A stretch of DNA of 64,000 nt from Haliotis asinina (lineage: Eukaryota; Mollusca; Gastropoda; Lepetellida; Haliotidae), in NCBI RefSeq assembly GCF_037392515.1, contig NC_090288.1, positions 8,845,969 to 8,909,968 of the forward strand, written 5' to 3'. The position numbers and the translations under genes are program-made. The notes below the pieces were generated by a model, which was not told the origin of the DNA, did not search any database, and saw only the letters and a list, made by a program, of their open reading frames with translations. Shown in pieces: positions 22,758 through 36,800 of the stretch (within the stretch, counting starts at the first letter, position 1; each line of letters starts with the position of its first letter).

Positions 22758-23805
22758 TTTTGTTTTGGGAGGGAATGTGCATCCTGCACATGGTTTAACT
22801 GCAGTTTCTCAGGATACTTGACACTGCGACAAGCCAAGGCATGCGTTACACACATCGACATTGCTTACCAGTAGCATTGCAGACTGTTGTGAAACACACC
22901 AAGCACTACCTCCCTTACCACTAATTACAATCGATCATACTTAGAGAACCCGTGTTTGTTCAGTGTTTCGTTCCTGGCTTTTATTGAATCGATGTTAACA
23001 AACAGAAATGTGACATGTTAACCCTACATGTAATATATGACTTGACAATCGGGAACTATTTGCATCCATTTGGAGAGACTTGAGCGACCGTTTCATCATA
23101 ATCAACAAATATTTTTCGACAGTACGTGTACCTTATCTTGGAACTGATGTGGGACCCCTCGTAAAATCCACCGTACAGGAACCTGACTAACGGAGACAAA
23201 GTTGTAACTGCGGAGGGATCGCTTCGATTTTGTCATCGATTTCGAATCTCCACTTAATGTCGAGACCTGTGATTAAAGAGTCTACACGTTTGAATTCAAT
23301 TTATTTTCTATAAACAAATTAATCATGTACTGACGGAAAAAAATAACTATGCATAACCTATAGCTACAATTGCATACAATAAACGTCATTAAAATAGCCA
23401 TAAAAACATGTAGTAAAGAACTTTAGATGAAATTTAATGTCACATATCGAGCGTGGAACATGCACTTTGTGCACCATGAGCTTACTCACTATTTTGCATG
23501 CTTTTTGAAGTTCACACACCTGAAAATTGAAGAATAGTTGATTATTCCCTAGTTTCTGAATGTTGTGGAAAACGCCTTAATTTCAGCCTTAACTGAACGA
23601 AATGGAATGGAGCAATGTTTACGTCAGTCCCAGAATCAGCCATTGACGTTAGCCGCATTGGGACAAGCGTTGGTTGAGACATGAACAAAAATTTCCCAAG
23701 CTTTCTTCAATGCTGTCTGTGGGTTGTCGCTGACATGGTGGACACATGCGATGATGAATTTGTGATCAGGCTTGTTACATAACATCCCTTAAAAGGCATG
23801 TCACG

Positions 23806-23822
23806 ATGTGTGTGCGTGTGTG

Positions 23823-23858
<36 letters not shown>

Positions 23859-23872
23859 TGTGTGTGTTTGTG
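23806..23872. repeat. (TGCG)n/(TG)n microsatellite
   Basis: Alternating TGTG and TGCG units; an alternating purine-pyrimidine run with Z-DNA potential. Confidence 0.95.
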
Positions 23873-26194
23873 TGAGTATTAATATGTATGAGGGATATAT
23901 ATAAACAATAAGGATATCATTCCAGATGCTTACTTGGAGACATTCAGGGAATTGACAAAGTATGAAATACGGAAACTCACCGGAACGTCAGTCTTTTTCC
24001 GCAGAATTGTGCGGTGAGTAATACCGGCATAGAAGGTCATGCTGACCCGTTTCAGGATTGCTTGGTGTTGTCGCTGATCCATTCTTACAGTTTGTATCGC
24101 GATATCCCTTGTTATTTTGTGTTGAATCATAGCATTGACAATTGGCCTTTTCTCTTTCTTACGCTAGAAAGTTAGGTACTGAAATTGTCAAATACAGAAT
24201 TATGCTTATATACAAGTGAAACTAGAACCGCACGACTGGAGAATACTGTGTGAGAATTAATTTGGTTCAGTTTAGACAGGCTGGGGAATGAAGTTTGCTA
24301 ACAGATATCCTCTTCAATGTTTAAAAAGTAAATGTGCACCGAAAATAGAACATTTGGTTTTTTTAATATGTCCGAGAAGCCAATAAACATTGGTGTATCA
24401 TATTATATCTAAATTCGAGAGTCAGTTATCATGTGCCGCTTATATGTTGTTTATGTTTTGTTTTGTTTTTTAAAAAAAAATAGCTAACTTTGAATATTTT
24501 TAATTACAAATCAAACATATTAAAAACTTAATATGTAAGTTCTCTTGCCTCTCATACCAAAGTATAATTCATATGAGCTTGCACACTTCTTTTAAATTGT
24601 ATCCAAATATTGAAGGCAATGAAGAGTCCGTTTCATGCCTCATCCTCGTGATTCAAAGGATGATTATCAAGTAGTAATGATCTATGTGCACAATTAAACG
24701 TGATAAGAGTGATAGCCCGGAAGCAGAATCTAACATTATTTGCTTTCACTGTGTACTATTGTCATAGATATTGACGACGCATTGTTTCATTGATATGTTT
24801 AATTAAAATATCAAATGCTTATATGGTTAGAGTGAGATGTGTTTTAGTAGTAAACAGTATTTCGGTCAAATCGCTTCCAGCTTGTATTTCTTTGTTCAGC
24901 CATAAGAGAGTGAGTACCTGTTAGAGTGGGACAGTAATGTATATCTAAAGCTTCACAGCATAACGTGTATACTCCCCAAGGAGTTGGGAATATGCGAGAT
25001 AACAGATTAACGCTTTGTGCATGCTTTTACGTGTGGATTTGACTCTTTAGAACATTATCATCGTCGTAACCGTGGTCGTTGTGGTCGAAGTATCGTCGGT
25101 GTTGCTGTTGTTGTTGCTGTTAGAGAAAATGATGAAATGAAACAGATCGTCCATCAGTTCATTGTAGCAAGTGATGAAATACACGAGTGGCAATGGTTCT
25201 AGAAATCCAAGGATCATTGTCAAAAATGAACCGTGATCGTAAGAGAGGGTCTAACCCAACAGCTTATATGAACACATTTTTGTATACCCTATGCCACTTA
25301 AACACTGACCTGCAGTCGGTACAAGGCGACCAGATGGAATGAATTATGGCCTAAGTGACTTGGTTGATAGTCGATATCATTAGACTTGGATGTCGCAATG
25401 TTCTGAAACCACTCCACTAATCCAGGTCCTTCAGTGAAGTGGCAGAGTGTGCATGTACATATACACTTACTCCATGAATGGGCCAGTCTGGCCACACTGG
25501 ACCAACGCTTGACTCACCTGTTGTTTTCAATCTAATCATATTACACGTACCGCTCTGGCCAGATGCCACCTGGGCGATTTGTGTTAAAAGCTTTCAATGC
25601 AATGTGGTTTTAACACGAATAGTGTATTTCAATACGTTTGATGTCATTTCTCACACAGTCGTAGTGTACACAGTGAAGAGTATGTAGTTGGAGTCACAGA
25701 GCAGTAAGTGTACGTGGACTAGCCAATAGCTGAGTCATATCCTGCAATAGCTCATGTCCTCATCAGTCTTACTGCTGCAGCTCACGGGGATAAACCCTAT
25801 ATACCATATTTGTATGTTAGAATCAGTGTTTTGTTTGGTGTCAAATAGGCTGTAGGTTTTGAATCTGTATAACAGTTAAAATAGAATATGTAACAAAATG
25901 TTTACAATTTGAATAGTGCAAGCAGTTAATAAATTCAGAAAAGAAAGAGCATGTTATATACTGCCATAGTAACAGTCTGTACATGAAAAGAATCTTTATT
26001 CGTTTATATTATATATTTAACAGCAGGTTCCATGAATATGGCCACACTTATTGAATGCTTTATTCTAGGTACTCTCTAAAAGGTGGATTAAATGTTTAGA
26101 TTTTGTCAACTGCCAAATATATACTTTGTTATTGTGCAGGACTGAATGTTGCTCTTTCTGTCAACCACTTGTGTGTTGATTACCTCTGCTCTGG
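23873..26194. other. Non-coding stretch, one weak exon candidate
   Basis: A minus-strand frame at about 23,985-24,130 (MIQHKITRDIAIQTVRMDQ...) ends at a strong donor (CCG/GTGAGT). It has no recognisable domain and no partner exon found, so it is noted only. No other feature is supported. Confidence 0.3.
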
Positions 26195-26436
26195 GCAATA
26201 CTCCAGCAACATCACTGGCGGCTCTAAATAATCAAGTCAGAGACAATAAGTGAGCACCAATCAAAAGCCAGTGTATGATGACACCCCATCACTAGCGAGT
26301 GCTTTTACACTGCTTTTAGCAATATTGCAGCAATATCACGTCAAGGGACACCACAAGTGGGCTTCACACATTGTACCCATGTGGGGAATAGAATCCTGGT
26401 TTTCGGCATGAGAGCGAACACCTTAACCATACAGGT
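26195..26436 (-). repeat. Two SINE fragments
   Basis: At 26,195-26,260: 'gggcaatactccagcaacat' and 'ctctaaataatcaagtcag'. At 26,290-26,436: 'acactgcttttagcaatatt', 'gggcttcacacattgtaccc' and 'catgtggggaatagaatcct', in tail-first orientation. Confidence 0.65.
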
Positions 26437-26559
26437 TATCGAAAAATTCACTTTGATGAGGCTAGCTTGTTATGAGATTTCCAATGAGATTATTGATACA
26501 TCCATCAGTGAAACATTCTCCCAGAATACATAAACACAAACCAGATACAAAATAACTGA

Positions 26560-29500
26560 TATATAAATTTATTGCTCATAAAATATATTCAAACCCAACC
26601 ACATTCATATCCAATTTACATAATAGAATATAAAGTTTATCTTTTAGTTATAAACTAACATGTTCAATAATAAATTACATAGCAATAGCTGTACATAGAG
26701 GTAAATTCGTGCATATTGAAATTCCTTAATAATATACATGACACAAGTGTTAAATGTCACATGATATGAATATCCCAATACTGAGCTTACTTATGCCCAT
26801 TGCAGTTTATTTACAACACAACATATCAGAGTGACCATGACCTTCAAGGTTAACCAATCACAAACCAGAAAACAAAACTGGGAATGAATTGAACACAATG
26901 ACTTTTACAATTCCTGCATAATGACATCTTTTGTTACAGGCATTAAAGTATGGCTGTTGTTCCAGGACCAGTTTCCAGTCGTAGTCCATGAAAAGTGCCT
27001 AATATGAAATGAAACTTTGTTACCAGTACGTATATCTTAAAATAAAAGTCTGACTTAGATTGAATTTGCTGGGACTGCCAACTGTTTGTAAAAGGCTTGC
27101 ACTTTAATTTATGGTTCTAAATGAAAAAATTCTGCTTTGTGAAGAGTACCAAGCATACAGCGTCTAATGAATGCTATGCCTTAGTGGTATAAACGGTTTG
27201 TGTGCCATTGGCTATGTCATGCTACTCATTCCATCATTCAGATAGAGCTACATTAAGACATATCTATTACATAGATTAATATTAAATATGACTTCAAGAC
27301 TTAATAAATATCAGTTAATATCCCTGTCTGGGTTTGATTTGACAGGGATCGTTCCTGAAAGACTCATTTGAACTACATATTTTCTCCTACAAGATCAGCT
27401 GCTATCAGTCTTGTATATCACACAAACTACTCAGTTCTAAGACACTATCTCTGAGTATCACTGGTTCTTTTGATAACATCTGTAGGTGGGTTCATTTCCT
27501 CTGAAAAGATCAATTTCAAAGGAATTATGTCATTACTGAATTCAAATCATGACTGCTCTTGTAACGTAACAGATCCTGTCACAGGTCCATAAGACGCTCG
27601 TGAAAATATCATGGTTCTTAATGTAAACACGACTGAAATATTTCAAAACATATAAATTACATACTGCATAGTACTGAATATTTATACAATACATGTGGGG
27701 CAAATATTGCATTCACACTTGTTCTTAAGGCAGTTAACATGGTATTATTTTGCAGATTTTGTTGTCACACTCCTGAACTTGAACAGTATTTTGTACTTTG
27801 TCAAATGAAAATCAGTGTGTACTGAGATGTATAACCTTGATTCTAATAGGAAACTCTACCTACATGTCACAATGACATAACTCCAGCTCTAGGAGTTGTA
27901 ACATTTTGATGTGACCTAGTACAATCTAAACTGTCTCAACATGACTTCAGTCAAGTAAACAGCTATGGGAAGCAAAGACAGATATTGAAACTCAACTCTC
28001 TGTGACTATCATGATCTAATTGTCTATTACTACTACATGTAGGAACATCATCCTTGATTGACAAACTACATTGAAAATACTAGCTACTGTCATGGTCTTT
28101 GCCTCTACAATAGGCTACTGGTATTGTGTTTCAAATAATACAATAATCACAGCAAAATGGTACCCACCCCATACTCCATACTTTTTTATCCCCTCCAAAT
28201 ACTTGAAACATATTTTTCATGACACTATCACTACTAAATTAAATGAAAAGTCACACATGATGTTGAAATCTATCATTTTGTTATCAAAAAATTAGATCTG
28301 AGACATTTTCCTTAGGTTCCATACAGTTGTGACACATCTTGGCAACCTTGCTTTTTGCTGTCATTTTTCACCCATCCCACACTTAACCATAGAACCTTGG
28401 CAACCTTGCTTTTTTCTGTCCTTTTTTCACCCATCCCACACTCAACCAGAGAAACTGATAATTACTTGAGAGAGTCCATATAAGTACTGAAGCTTAAAGA
28501 AGGTCAGACCTTTAAACCACATTCATTATGCCAGCATTTCACATGTAGAAAAAAAATATTCAAAATTCTCTTGGTAAGTATTCTAGCAGTGCACACAGTT
28601 TATCATTTAAACAATTAAGTGAACAAAAGAATGATCCTAAGATTTCTAATTAGCTTTTTGTGCAATATTTTTTCAAATCAACACTGACATCTTCATCTAT
28701 TGATCAAAGCTGATCCCAAAGCAAGGCATATTTGCTGAGACAATCTGTAAATCAAGAAAATTTATGAGTACATTTATCTATACATTGCTGGCCTAAACGT
28801 ACTATACAACAGACAATAAAACAATTAAACGAATAAACAGATTTAGAAAACGCATTAGTTTTCTCTTTGCTAGATGTGATTTTATCACTTGAACAGTTCT
28901 GTTATCTAAAAGATCTCATTTTTATTCCACTGGCTGACCAGAATCACAATTCCCTGTTTGACATGGAGCATACCGTTTCTGTGATCGATGGACTCCTTGA
29001 TTGCTGTTTACCCAGCCAGACTACCGTACCTACTTATAGACCCTGTGTTGACAAATGACTTGTGCCATCAAGGAATATTTGTGTGATGGCATGTTCTGCA
29101 GATCAATGTAATCATTCAGTTATCTTCTGTTTTAATGCTTCACTTATGTGTTATTTACATGTATTTTCATGCTTTTTAATATATTTGCCATTTGGTTAGT
29201 TTAAAAAAAGTTTCTTTGGAAACTGTGACGGATAGAAGAATAAAAGGTCTTGCTGTGTAAAGTTGCAGAAAGTGCCTGAGTAAAATACAATATATTTTGA
29301 ACAGCAAAAGAAACACAACTCATCAATGCTCACTTTTATGAGATTTAATTTTTGTGTTTCCTTTGCTATTCAGGATAGATGACATGGAAGAGCTCACTCC
29401 TGTCCAACAGGATTGTCTTCAATACTGCAGCTTAAAATCCTTCAGTACAATAACTTAGTAACAATCCAGTATGTATCAGTATAGATGCATATGGGTACCT

Positions 29501-32500
29501 CAAATAAAATCCTAAACTGGAAGAACAGAACCACTTAAATCTGTCATTCTTGCTGCAGTTATAAATAACAATGACATACTGCACTAAAAGATTGACAGCC
29601 ACTAAGGTCGGCACTCACCAAGAATGTACATCCTGCAATAACCCAATCTGACGAATAGAACCCAGTGGTCCCTGTGACCCACAAATATTTCCATCACAAA
29701 TATTCACAAATTCCCACAAAAATATAACCATTTTTGATAATCCCTGCTATTTTCTAACCCTGATATATCTTAATAAGTTAATCTGATCCTCTCTTTGTTC
29801 AGACTCAACATATGAAATATCCCTGGTTCCTAGTATCCATAACACCAGATAAGCATTTATTTGGAAGAGTAAACAATGAAACTAGGAACAAGAAAAATAT
29901 TACAAACCAGGAAGGTACAATGAAATGATACCATAAAACTCTGATGGTATATCATACATGGATCAATAGATCTCCCAAATCAAGCATTAACTGATTAGAA
30001 AAAGTGGATGAGCCATTCTTACTGGAGACCTATGGGACCATGCTTTGTGCATACTCCAATGCTTCAAACTTCTTACACAGGTGAGGTGGCGATATGGGCC
30101 TAAAAGAACAATGATCCCACCCACAGTTGTTGTTTTTCAGAGATGATAAAAAGGCCAACACATTAATGTCAAATATTTGTTGATGAATGGCTACAACTGT
30201 AAACTGCATCACATAATGGTTGACTGAAACAGTTCAGAGCCTCATATCGAATGAATTGCTTAGAAGTGGAATCTTCAGCTGTGGACACCGCATGATGTCA
30301 CAGTGGAGAGTCTGTTTCACTGTAACAAGACCGACATATAAGCACGGGTTTCTGGTTTTTGGAATGAAGAGCGTGAGGAACATGAAGCAGTATCTTCATA
30401 AGGCTTACCAACCAGTTCTTACATGAAAATGATTTCACTGAGTTGAATATAGTTAAGTGTTTGGTCTTGTGAAATGGAATCGGGGAAAAACAAGATTATG
30501 TGTGCCAAACTATTTCAGAATTACTCAACATATCCAACATGGAAGATATAAAACAACCTCTTCCAGACGTCAAGGTTCATCATATGATAATGAAAACATA
30601 TGGCACTACAATAGTATTGCTATAGCGGCCTGTAAAAGGGACAAACATATTTCACGTGTACAGATGTAAAAACATGGAACTTTTTAAATCTTCGAAATTC
30701 AAGGTATTAATTTCTTAACAAGCGGGGCTAAGAAACATCATGTCCTACACCACACAGAACATGCCCCTTTAACAAGGCATCATTACAACTGAACTCATAA
30801 ACAGGGAACAACAGAGCATCATTCGTCAGAAGAACTTTTAAAAAAATGGCATATATTTTATGGAAATATATTACAGGATTTCCCACATCAATCTAATGAA
30901 ACAATTTTTCTTAGTTCAGCATCATTTATCACAGTTGTAATATTCTATGTCCTATACTGCAGAATTATTAGACTAGTAAGAGACAGGTATTTAGTCAATA
31001 ACATCCTTTGGCAAACAACCGCAACAGCACACAAAGGCATTCAACAATATATTTACACACACACACACAATTTTTTATTACCTCAAACAAAAACAACAAC
31101 AAAAAAACCAGACGCATTTCCTTTACCAAGGTATGCCGCCAACAATAGCTGCAAGATATGATAAACAGCAACTGGTCCTTATAAATACACAAGCTGGACA
31201 TTTTATGCACAACCCAACGTAATGGAATATCTAATGGTTATGTCCCTCCATCACACATAAACAGATAGGGTCACTACCTCCTCATCCCAGGGACAAGTAT
31301 TTCTGTGCAACATGTACACAAATTTTGCTGCCAAATTCTTCATAATAAATCTCAAAATCAGCCATAGGTAGAGAGAGAGTGAGTGATAAGGACCACTCTC
31401 TCTGTATAATGTAAATTTTTTGTATTAATTTGTGTTTATCCATGAACAGACTTCAGAGCAGTAGTATTAGTTGATAGTGTGACTGTTATTGTTGAGATTA
31501 TGTCCAAATTTCCATTCAATCTAAAACAAAATTTTATCAATTTTCACACAAATCATAACAACACTCCATCATATTTTGAGGTTAATGCAAGTTAAATGTT
31601 CAATGTTTATGAAATCTTCTTGATTTATTATTTCTTATTCTGTAACATTCTGGTCCTAACACAGTCATCCCTTCGCTCAGTTCATGATGTATTTTCAACA
31701 GGCACTGAGGTGGCAAGGTTTCACTACATAGAGCAACCACCCAGCTGTTCACATGTTTCACTAATGATTAAAAAAATTATGTCATCAGAGAGTATGGTCC
31801 AATTAAATATTGCAGGTAACCATGGTGACCCCATGTACTGCTGAGTGAGTGAGTGATGTTGGATTAAAACTGCTTCGAGTAGAATTTGACAATACCAGAA
31901 CTACTAGAGATGTGGATATCTGACTTAAACAACCTTGGTGAATCCAACATGGCATGATACATACAAACTTCAGAACAATTAGGACAAGTGTGGGATTCGA
32001 TCCTATGGTCATACATAGGGGTATCCGGAGGTGGAGTGGAGGGGTGCCCACCCCCACTTTTGTCCTGAATGTTTATTAAATGGCTATTGAACCTGTGAAA
32101 ATGAAGTGTACACTTTCTCAATAGTGTGCACTGCATATTTAGGCTAGTATCACAAGCAGACAGTTTGTGTTCCCTCATTACATGCATAATTACCATCACC
32201 ATTTTCTGGCAATATGCATCAAGAATGAACAACAGACACATGCTTTAACCTCTCTATTCTCAACATCTCTTGGTTAACCCTTACTCAGCACATGCTGGAG
32301 TTGTCTTCTCTGGCATATACTGCAAGCAAAAGATGAACTGAACACAAATATAGTCTTCCATGTCATTAACACAAATCAAATCTACACACATATCAGCACA
32401 CACAAAAATAAACAACACACAACAAATTGAACAACAAAAACAAAAATACACACAAAAAATATTAAAAACACATCTACTGAAGACATACATAATTTGTTGT

Positions 32501-33469
32501 AAGAGTAGACGTTGTTAATGACTGCAGCAATATGCCAGGTATATAACACCGGTACCCTGTCAATAACTCTGAACCCCTGAACCTACAGGAATAAGCAATC
32601 ACCTATGCCATGGGGACACAACAATAGATGCAGTACACTTAGATTGTCAACCTAACATGGATACAAACTGAAATTTTAACCAGCTTATTTATTAGTCAAT
32701 CCATTTTTTGGAAAGACTTAGAAAATTAGAAAAAAAATTACCACAGAAATAACAACGCATTCAAACAAAATAATCCTAACCGTAAGAAGTCAAAGCGTCA
32801 TGGTTAAGATTTAGCAATAAAATCTTGTTTTGCAAGCGATTCCTGGGAACCATAAATATAGCATGTGTAGACTTTATACACAGCCTAAAAGAACTGGTCA
32901 TAGCACATCACTGACCATCACTGACTGGCATGATATAAAATGTACTGTGACTTCTGACTGTGACTTCTGTCTGAGGCTAGGACTATGACTTCTGTCTGGA
33001 ATTTCGAATGTGACTGACCTTGGTTTGATTTCTGTGATAACTCTGTTCCTGTATTTGTCCTGAATGTTTTCTGTGTACAAAACACCAAACTTTGTTAATA
33101 GGCTTGATGAATAAAGCATCATATTTTTTTTAATCCATGTATTCATGTGAAGCAGATATGCAGAGAAACCCTGTAAAACAGGACCTTTTTAATCCAGAAA
33201 CCTCCTTTCCAGACTGTAACTGCTTGGAGCAGTGACATACATATAAAGGACATCAACACCTAAGAATCCAGATTTCATCCCTGAAACTATACCATCAAGT
33301 TTACAGAGAGAGTCTGTTGACTCAAAGTCCACTTTGAACAGTATTGCAATAATAAGTATCTCTAAAGAGCCCAAAGAGATGTCTTTGCCTTTGTAGATGC
33401 ATATCTGTGATCACATGGATATTTTTGATAGACCGTAATTGTGGAAGCTAGGAATGAAACTCACAATCC
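26560..33469 (-). other. Long non-coding flank, possible 3' region of the LRR-hydrolase gene
   Basis: AT-rich DNA with no supported coding exon on either strand. It lies downstream of the minus-strand gene ending at 33,833. Minus-strand AATAAA motifs occur at 32,688-32,693 and at 26,568-26,573, so the 3' UTR could be about 1.1 kb or, less likely, about 7 kb. Inside are a 57-bp tandem duplication (28,338-28,450) and a short GTGA run with decayed SINE sequence near 31,843. Confidence 0.35.
28338..28450. repeat. 57-bp tandem duplication
   Basis: 'cttggcaaccttgctttttg' (first copy) and 'cttggcaaccttgctttttt' (second copy) start 57 bp apart. Each is followed by 'tttcacccatcccacactya' and 'aacca'. 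Confidence 0.85.
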
Positions 33470-33760
33470 CTTGATTCTGGAATACTTCAGGGACACAACT
33501 CTTCACAGCATCTACAAAGCCTGTCTAGGTTAATAGTGTTTCACTGCTAATAATGAATCAAGTGACTGGATTCTGGCACACATAAGGGACACAACTCTTC
33601 AAAGCACCTACACTGGCTGTCAAGGTTAACTGTGTTTCTCTGCTCATGATAGATCACAATTCCTGGATTCTGGCTCCTGTAAGGGGCACAACTCTTCACA
33701 GCACCTAGTCTGTCTGTCCACATTAACAGAGTTTTGCTAATGAGAATGAAGTCTGTCTCT
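33470..33760. repeat. 96-bp minisatellite, about three copies
   Basis: 'cacaactcttc' recurs at spacings of 96 and 97 bp (about 33,493, 33,589 and 33,686). Each copy also has 'gattctgg' upstream and 'gttaa' plus 'tgtttc' or 'agtttt' downstream. It lies just 3' of the minus-strand stop codon at 33,833. Confidence 0.8.
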
Positions 33761-33773
33761 GAGGTAAATGATG

Positions 33774-33837
33774 TAAGCGACAAATCATGTAAGTGACAAA
33801 TCATGGAAGTGACAAAACATGGAAGTGACAAATCATG
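33774..33837. repeat. 16-bp minisatellite reaching into a stop codon
   Basis: Four units of the form 'aagtgacaaatcatgg' lie in tandem. The last one overlaps the TGA stop of the LRR-hydrolase gene (plus-strand 'tca' at 33,833-33,835). The array therefore starts exactly at the end of the coding region. Confidence 0.85.
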
Positions 33838-36800
33838 GAATCCCCATCATGTCCAGCAGTGCGTTGATCTTCATGTTGAGCCAGTTGGTCTGTTTCTTCC
33901 GTAGCCCCTGTATCCAATCAGCTGGCAGGTGGGAGTAACCCACCCTCCCCCCTAGCACTGCCCCCGCTACGCAGGTGTTGCTGTTAGTGTCACCGGCCTC
34001 GTGAATCAGCTTCATCACGAACTCCCTGATCAGACAAGTTTAAAATAGATGTAGCTATTTAAGAAGATCCAGTCTGATCAAACAAGACATAACATGTAAA
34101 TCTCTGGACTTCCAATGGAATATTTTTCATTTTCTCTTCATATATTTTGTTACATTTTTGCACAAAGTTGCACATTCCATATGTAAATTGTACTAATGTT
34201 CCAAAGTTTCAACATGAAACATAATAGTAAATAGGTTTTGAAGCCTTGACCACACTAATCAGGGCCTGATTTCTTGAAAAAAAGTTTTTACTCAAATTTC
34301 AAACTGGGTTTGACAAAATGTAACAGCTGAATTTCAACTGTGTTTTTAAAATAAAAAAGCCCATACAAACTTAATTAATCTATCCACCAAACTCAAATTT
34401 TCTACTGTGTTTGAGTTTAATATCGATTTCAGTTCATTGTGGAAAATTCAGTTTCCTGTTTACTCAAATTTGAGTAAAAACTCAAACTTCAGTCAAAACT
34501 CAGACTTAAGTTTGTTTCAAGAAACTGGGGCCAGGTCTCAAACTGCAAATGTACACATTAAAGATAGATTTGAAAATATTCAGTTAAATTATGAACAGAA
34601 CATGTCATTCAGGTTGCTTTTATGGGATATTACTTGAGATCAAAAGGTTCCCATAGTATGGATTAAAAAAAAATAGTAAGCTTCAGAAACCCAGAGTGAG
34701 TGAGTGAGTGAGTGAGTGAGTGAGTGAGTGAGTGAGTGAGTGAGTGAGTGAGTTTAATTTTACGCCGGTTATAGAAATATTCCAGCAATATCACGACTGT
34801 GAACACCAGAAATGGGCTTCACACATTGTACCCATCAGTAGTTACACTGGGGAGGTCAACGACAATATTAAAAATAAAAATACGAACATGACACTTTTTA
34901 CAGAGACAGATGATTTCCACATTTTCACAAGCTTTGATCATCCATTCTTTACAGGTTGCCATAGTGTAGCGTGGCATTAAACAACATGCTTTTCCTCCAT
35001 CATACCTGTAACTGTCTTGAGTGTGGAGAGCCAACATGGCCGCCGTGAGAGGCTTGTAGGTGTGGCTCATTCTGTTGGTCTCATTTGTCTTCAGGCTGCA
35101 AGATATCACAGATAGATATTAACCACTACAACATTTGACTACCATTGTGAATACTTTTATCACAATGTTTGTCCATGACTGCTGCAACTGACACTAAATT
35201 ACCAATGTTCCAGATATATCATGATGGCTACAGCATCAGTGTGCATGACATAATGCAGCCATGTCTGTAATCACACCTGGGTCATCAGCACAAGTAATTA
35301 CTTCAACAAGTTTGCTACCCAACTGTTCTTAAACAAAGTAATAACTTTAATCCCTCTTAAAGGTCACATGCAATGTAAAACACAACTTTGCAGATTCTGG
35401 TACCTTTCGGTATGCACTTAACGAACAATTCATAAAAAATGCCAATTCAACCTATAAAGTTGAAAAAACACGATAAAAAAAAAGCCTGCGAAATTGGAGT
35501 TCAAACGTTTCACTAAATTCCCCCCAGCGCTGGTGGGAAAACTGGTTTCAACAGCTGTGCTGCGCTGCGCTGCGTCCATAACGCATGTGCAGTGAATAGG
35601 TTCGCGGAGCTTGAAACAGTATGCATGCCCAGCGTCTGAGGTCGTGAGCAGTAGTCTAATCTTGGTTGTGTACACAAACAAGTAAATTATCTACTCGTTA
35701 CGTAACAAAAACTTGTTGATTGTGGAAAGCAGTCTCTGTCACAGAGAAAGCTCAGTGTCTGGTTTATTCACACCAATATGTCTGTCTGCCTGTCTGCTAA
35801 AGACAACATGCAATACACAGCTTCAATCATTGACCATGTGCAATTTGAACTTAAGACCTATCAGACTATACAACATAAAGAAAATAAGTTGATTTATGAC
35901 TCGTGCACCCGAGTCCCGTGTCTGCCACATTATGTAATTAGGCACGTGTGATACACATGACATGTTTTTATGTCTGTGGGTTGCAAACAAACTACATTCA
36001 TTTTTTTTGGACGACTGGATCTGACGGAAACTGGTGCAAACTCTTGTCAGTTTCAAGTCCTGCTTTGTACTTTGACGAATGACAGATTCCAGCCACACAG
36101 TAGTTTACCATCTCTACTGACATGATTTTTGATTGGATCGAGCACAAATTCAGAGAACATGTATTTTCCAAACCCAACATCTCTATATACATTCTTCATG
36201 GATAACAACTTCTTGTAGTGCATATGATTTTGTTTGACAACAGTATATGAATCCATACTGAAACGACACATCAAGTACACAAAAAGAAGTTGTTAACCCT
36301 AAAGAATCTTACTTTCTTGTGAATGGCTATACTTCTAAAATGCTCATCAAACAGATCATCTTTCTGTACACACAATGAACCCTCAGCATATCAGCAAATG
36401 AAACAGCCAATCTGAAGCCGTCGTTACACTTGAGTGCATATCCACCCGCTATGACTGGGTTCGGTCTCCCAAGGGCCTCGTTTCGGGGGAAGTAAGCCAA
36501 AGTACAAAATATTGCACTTTTGAATCGCGATTGTACGTTTATAATTTTGTTTATTTGTTTTTTCAAAAGCAGCAATGTATATTATATGTCATGAATAAGT
36601 GATAAATATGTTTTATTTATGATTGATTTTTGGGTTGCATGTGACCTTTAATAGACAGTTCTGATCAAACTGATCACAGTTGAATAAGTTCACCTGCACA
36701 CAGTTTGGTATTTTACAAAATCATGCACAACCCTGCTCCCACTTGAGAAATTAATAACATATGTACACTGATATCTGTAAACAATGTTCCACTGCCATGA

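Noticed and set aside
22565..22874. Frames encoding HSFIHSFI and YLFIYLFI repeats
   Set aside because: They are translations of the (ATTC)n/(ATTT)n microsatellite.
23930..24130. Minus-strand frame ending at a strong donor, as an exon
   Set aside because: No recognisable domain, no partner exon, and about 3.7 kb from the nearest gene; a single good donor is not enough.
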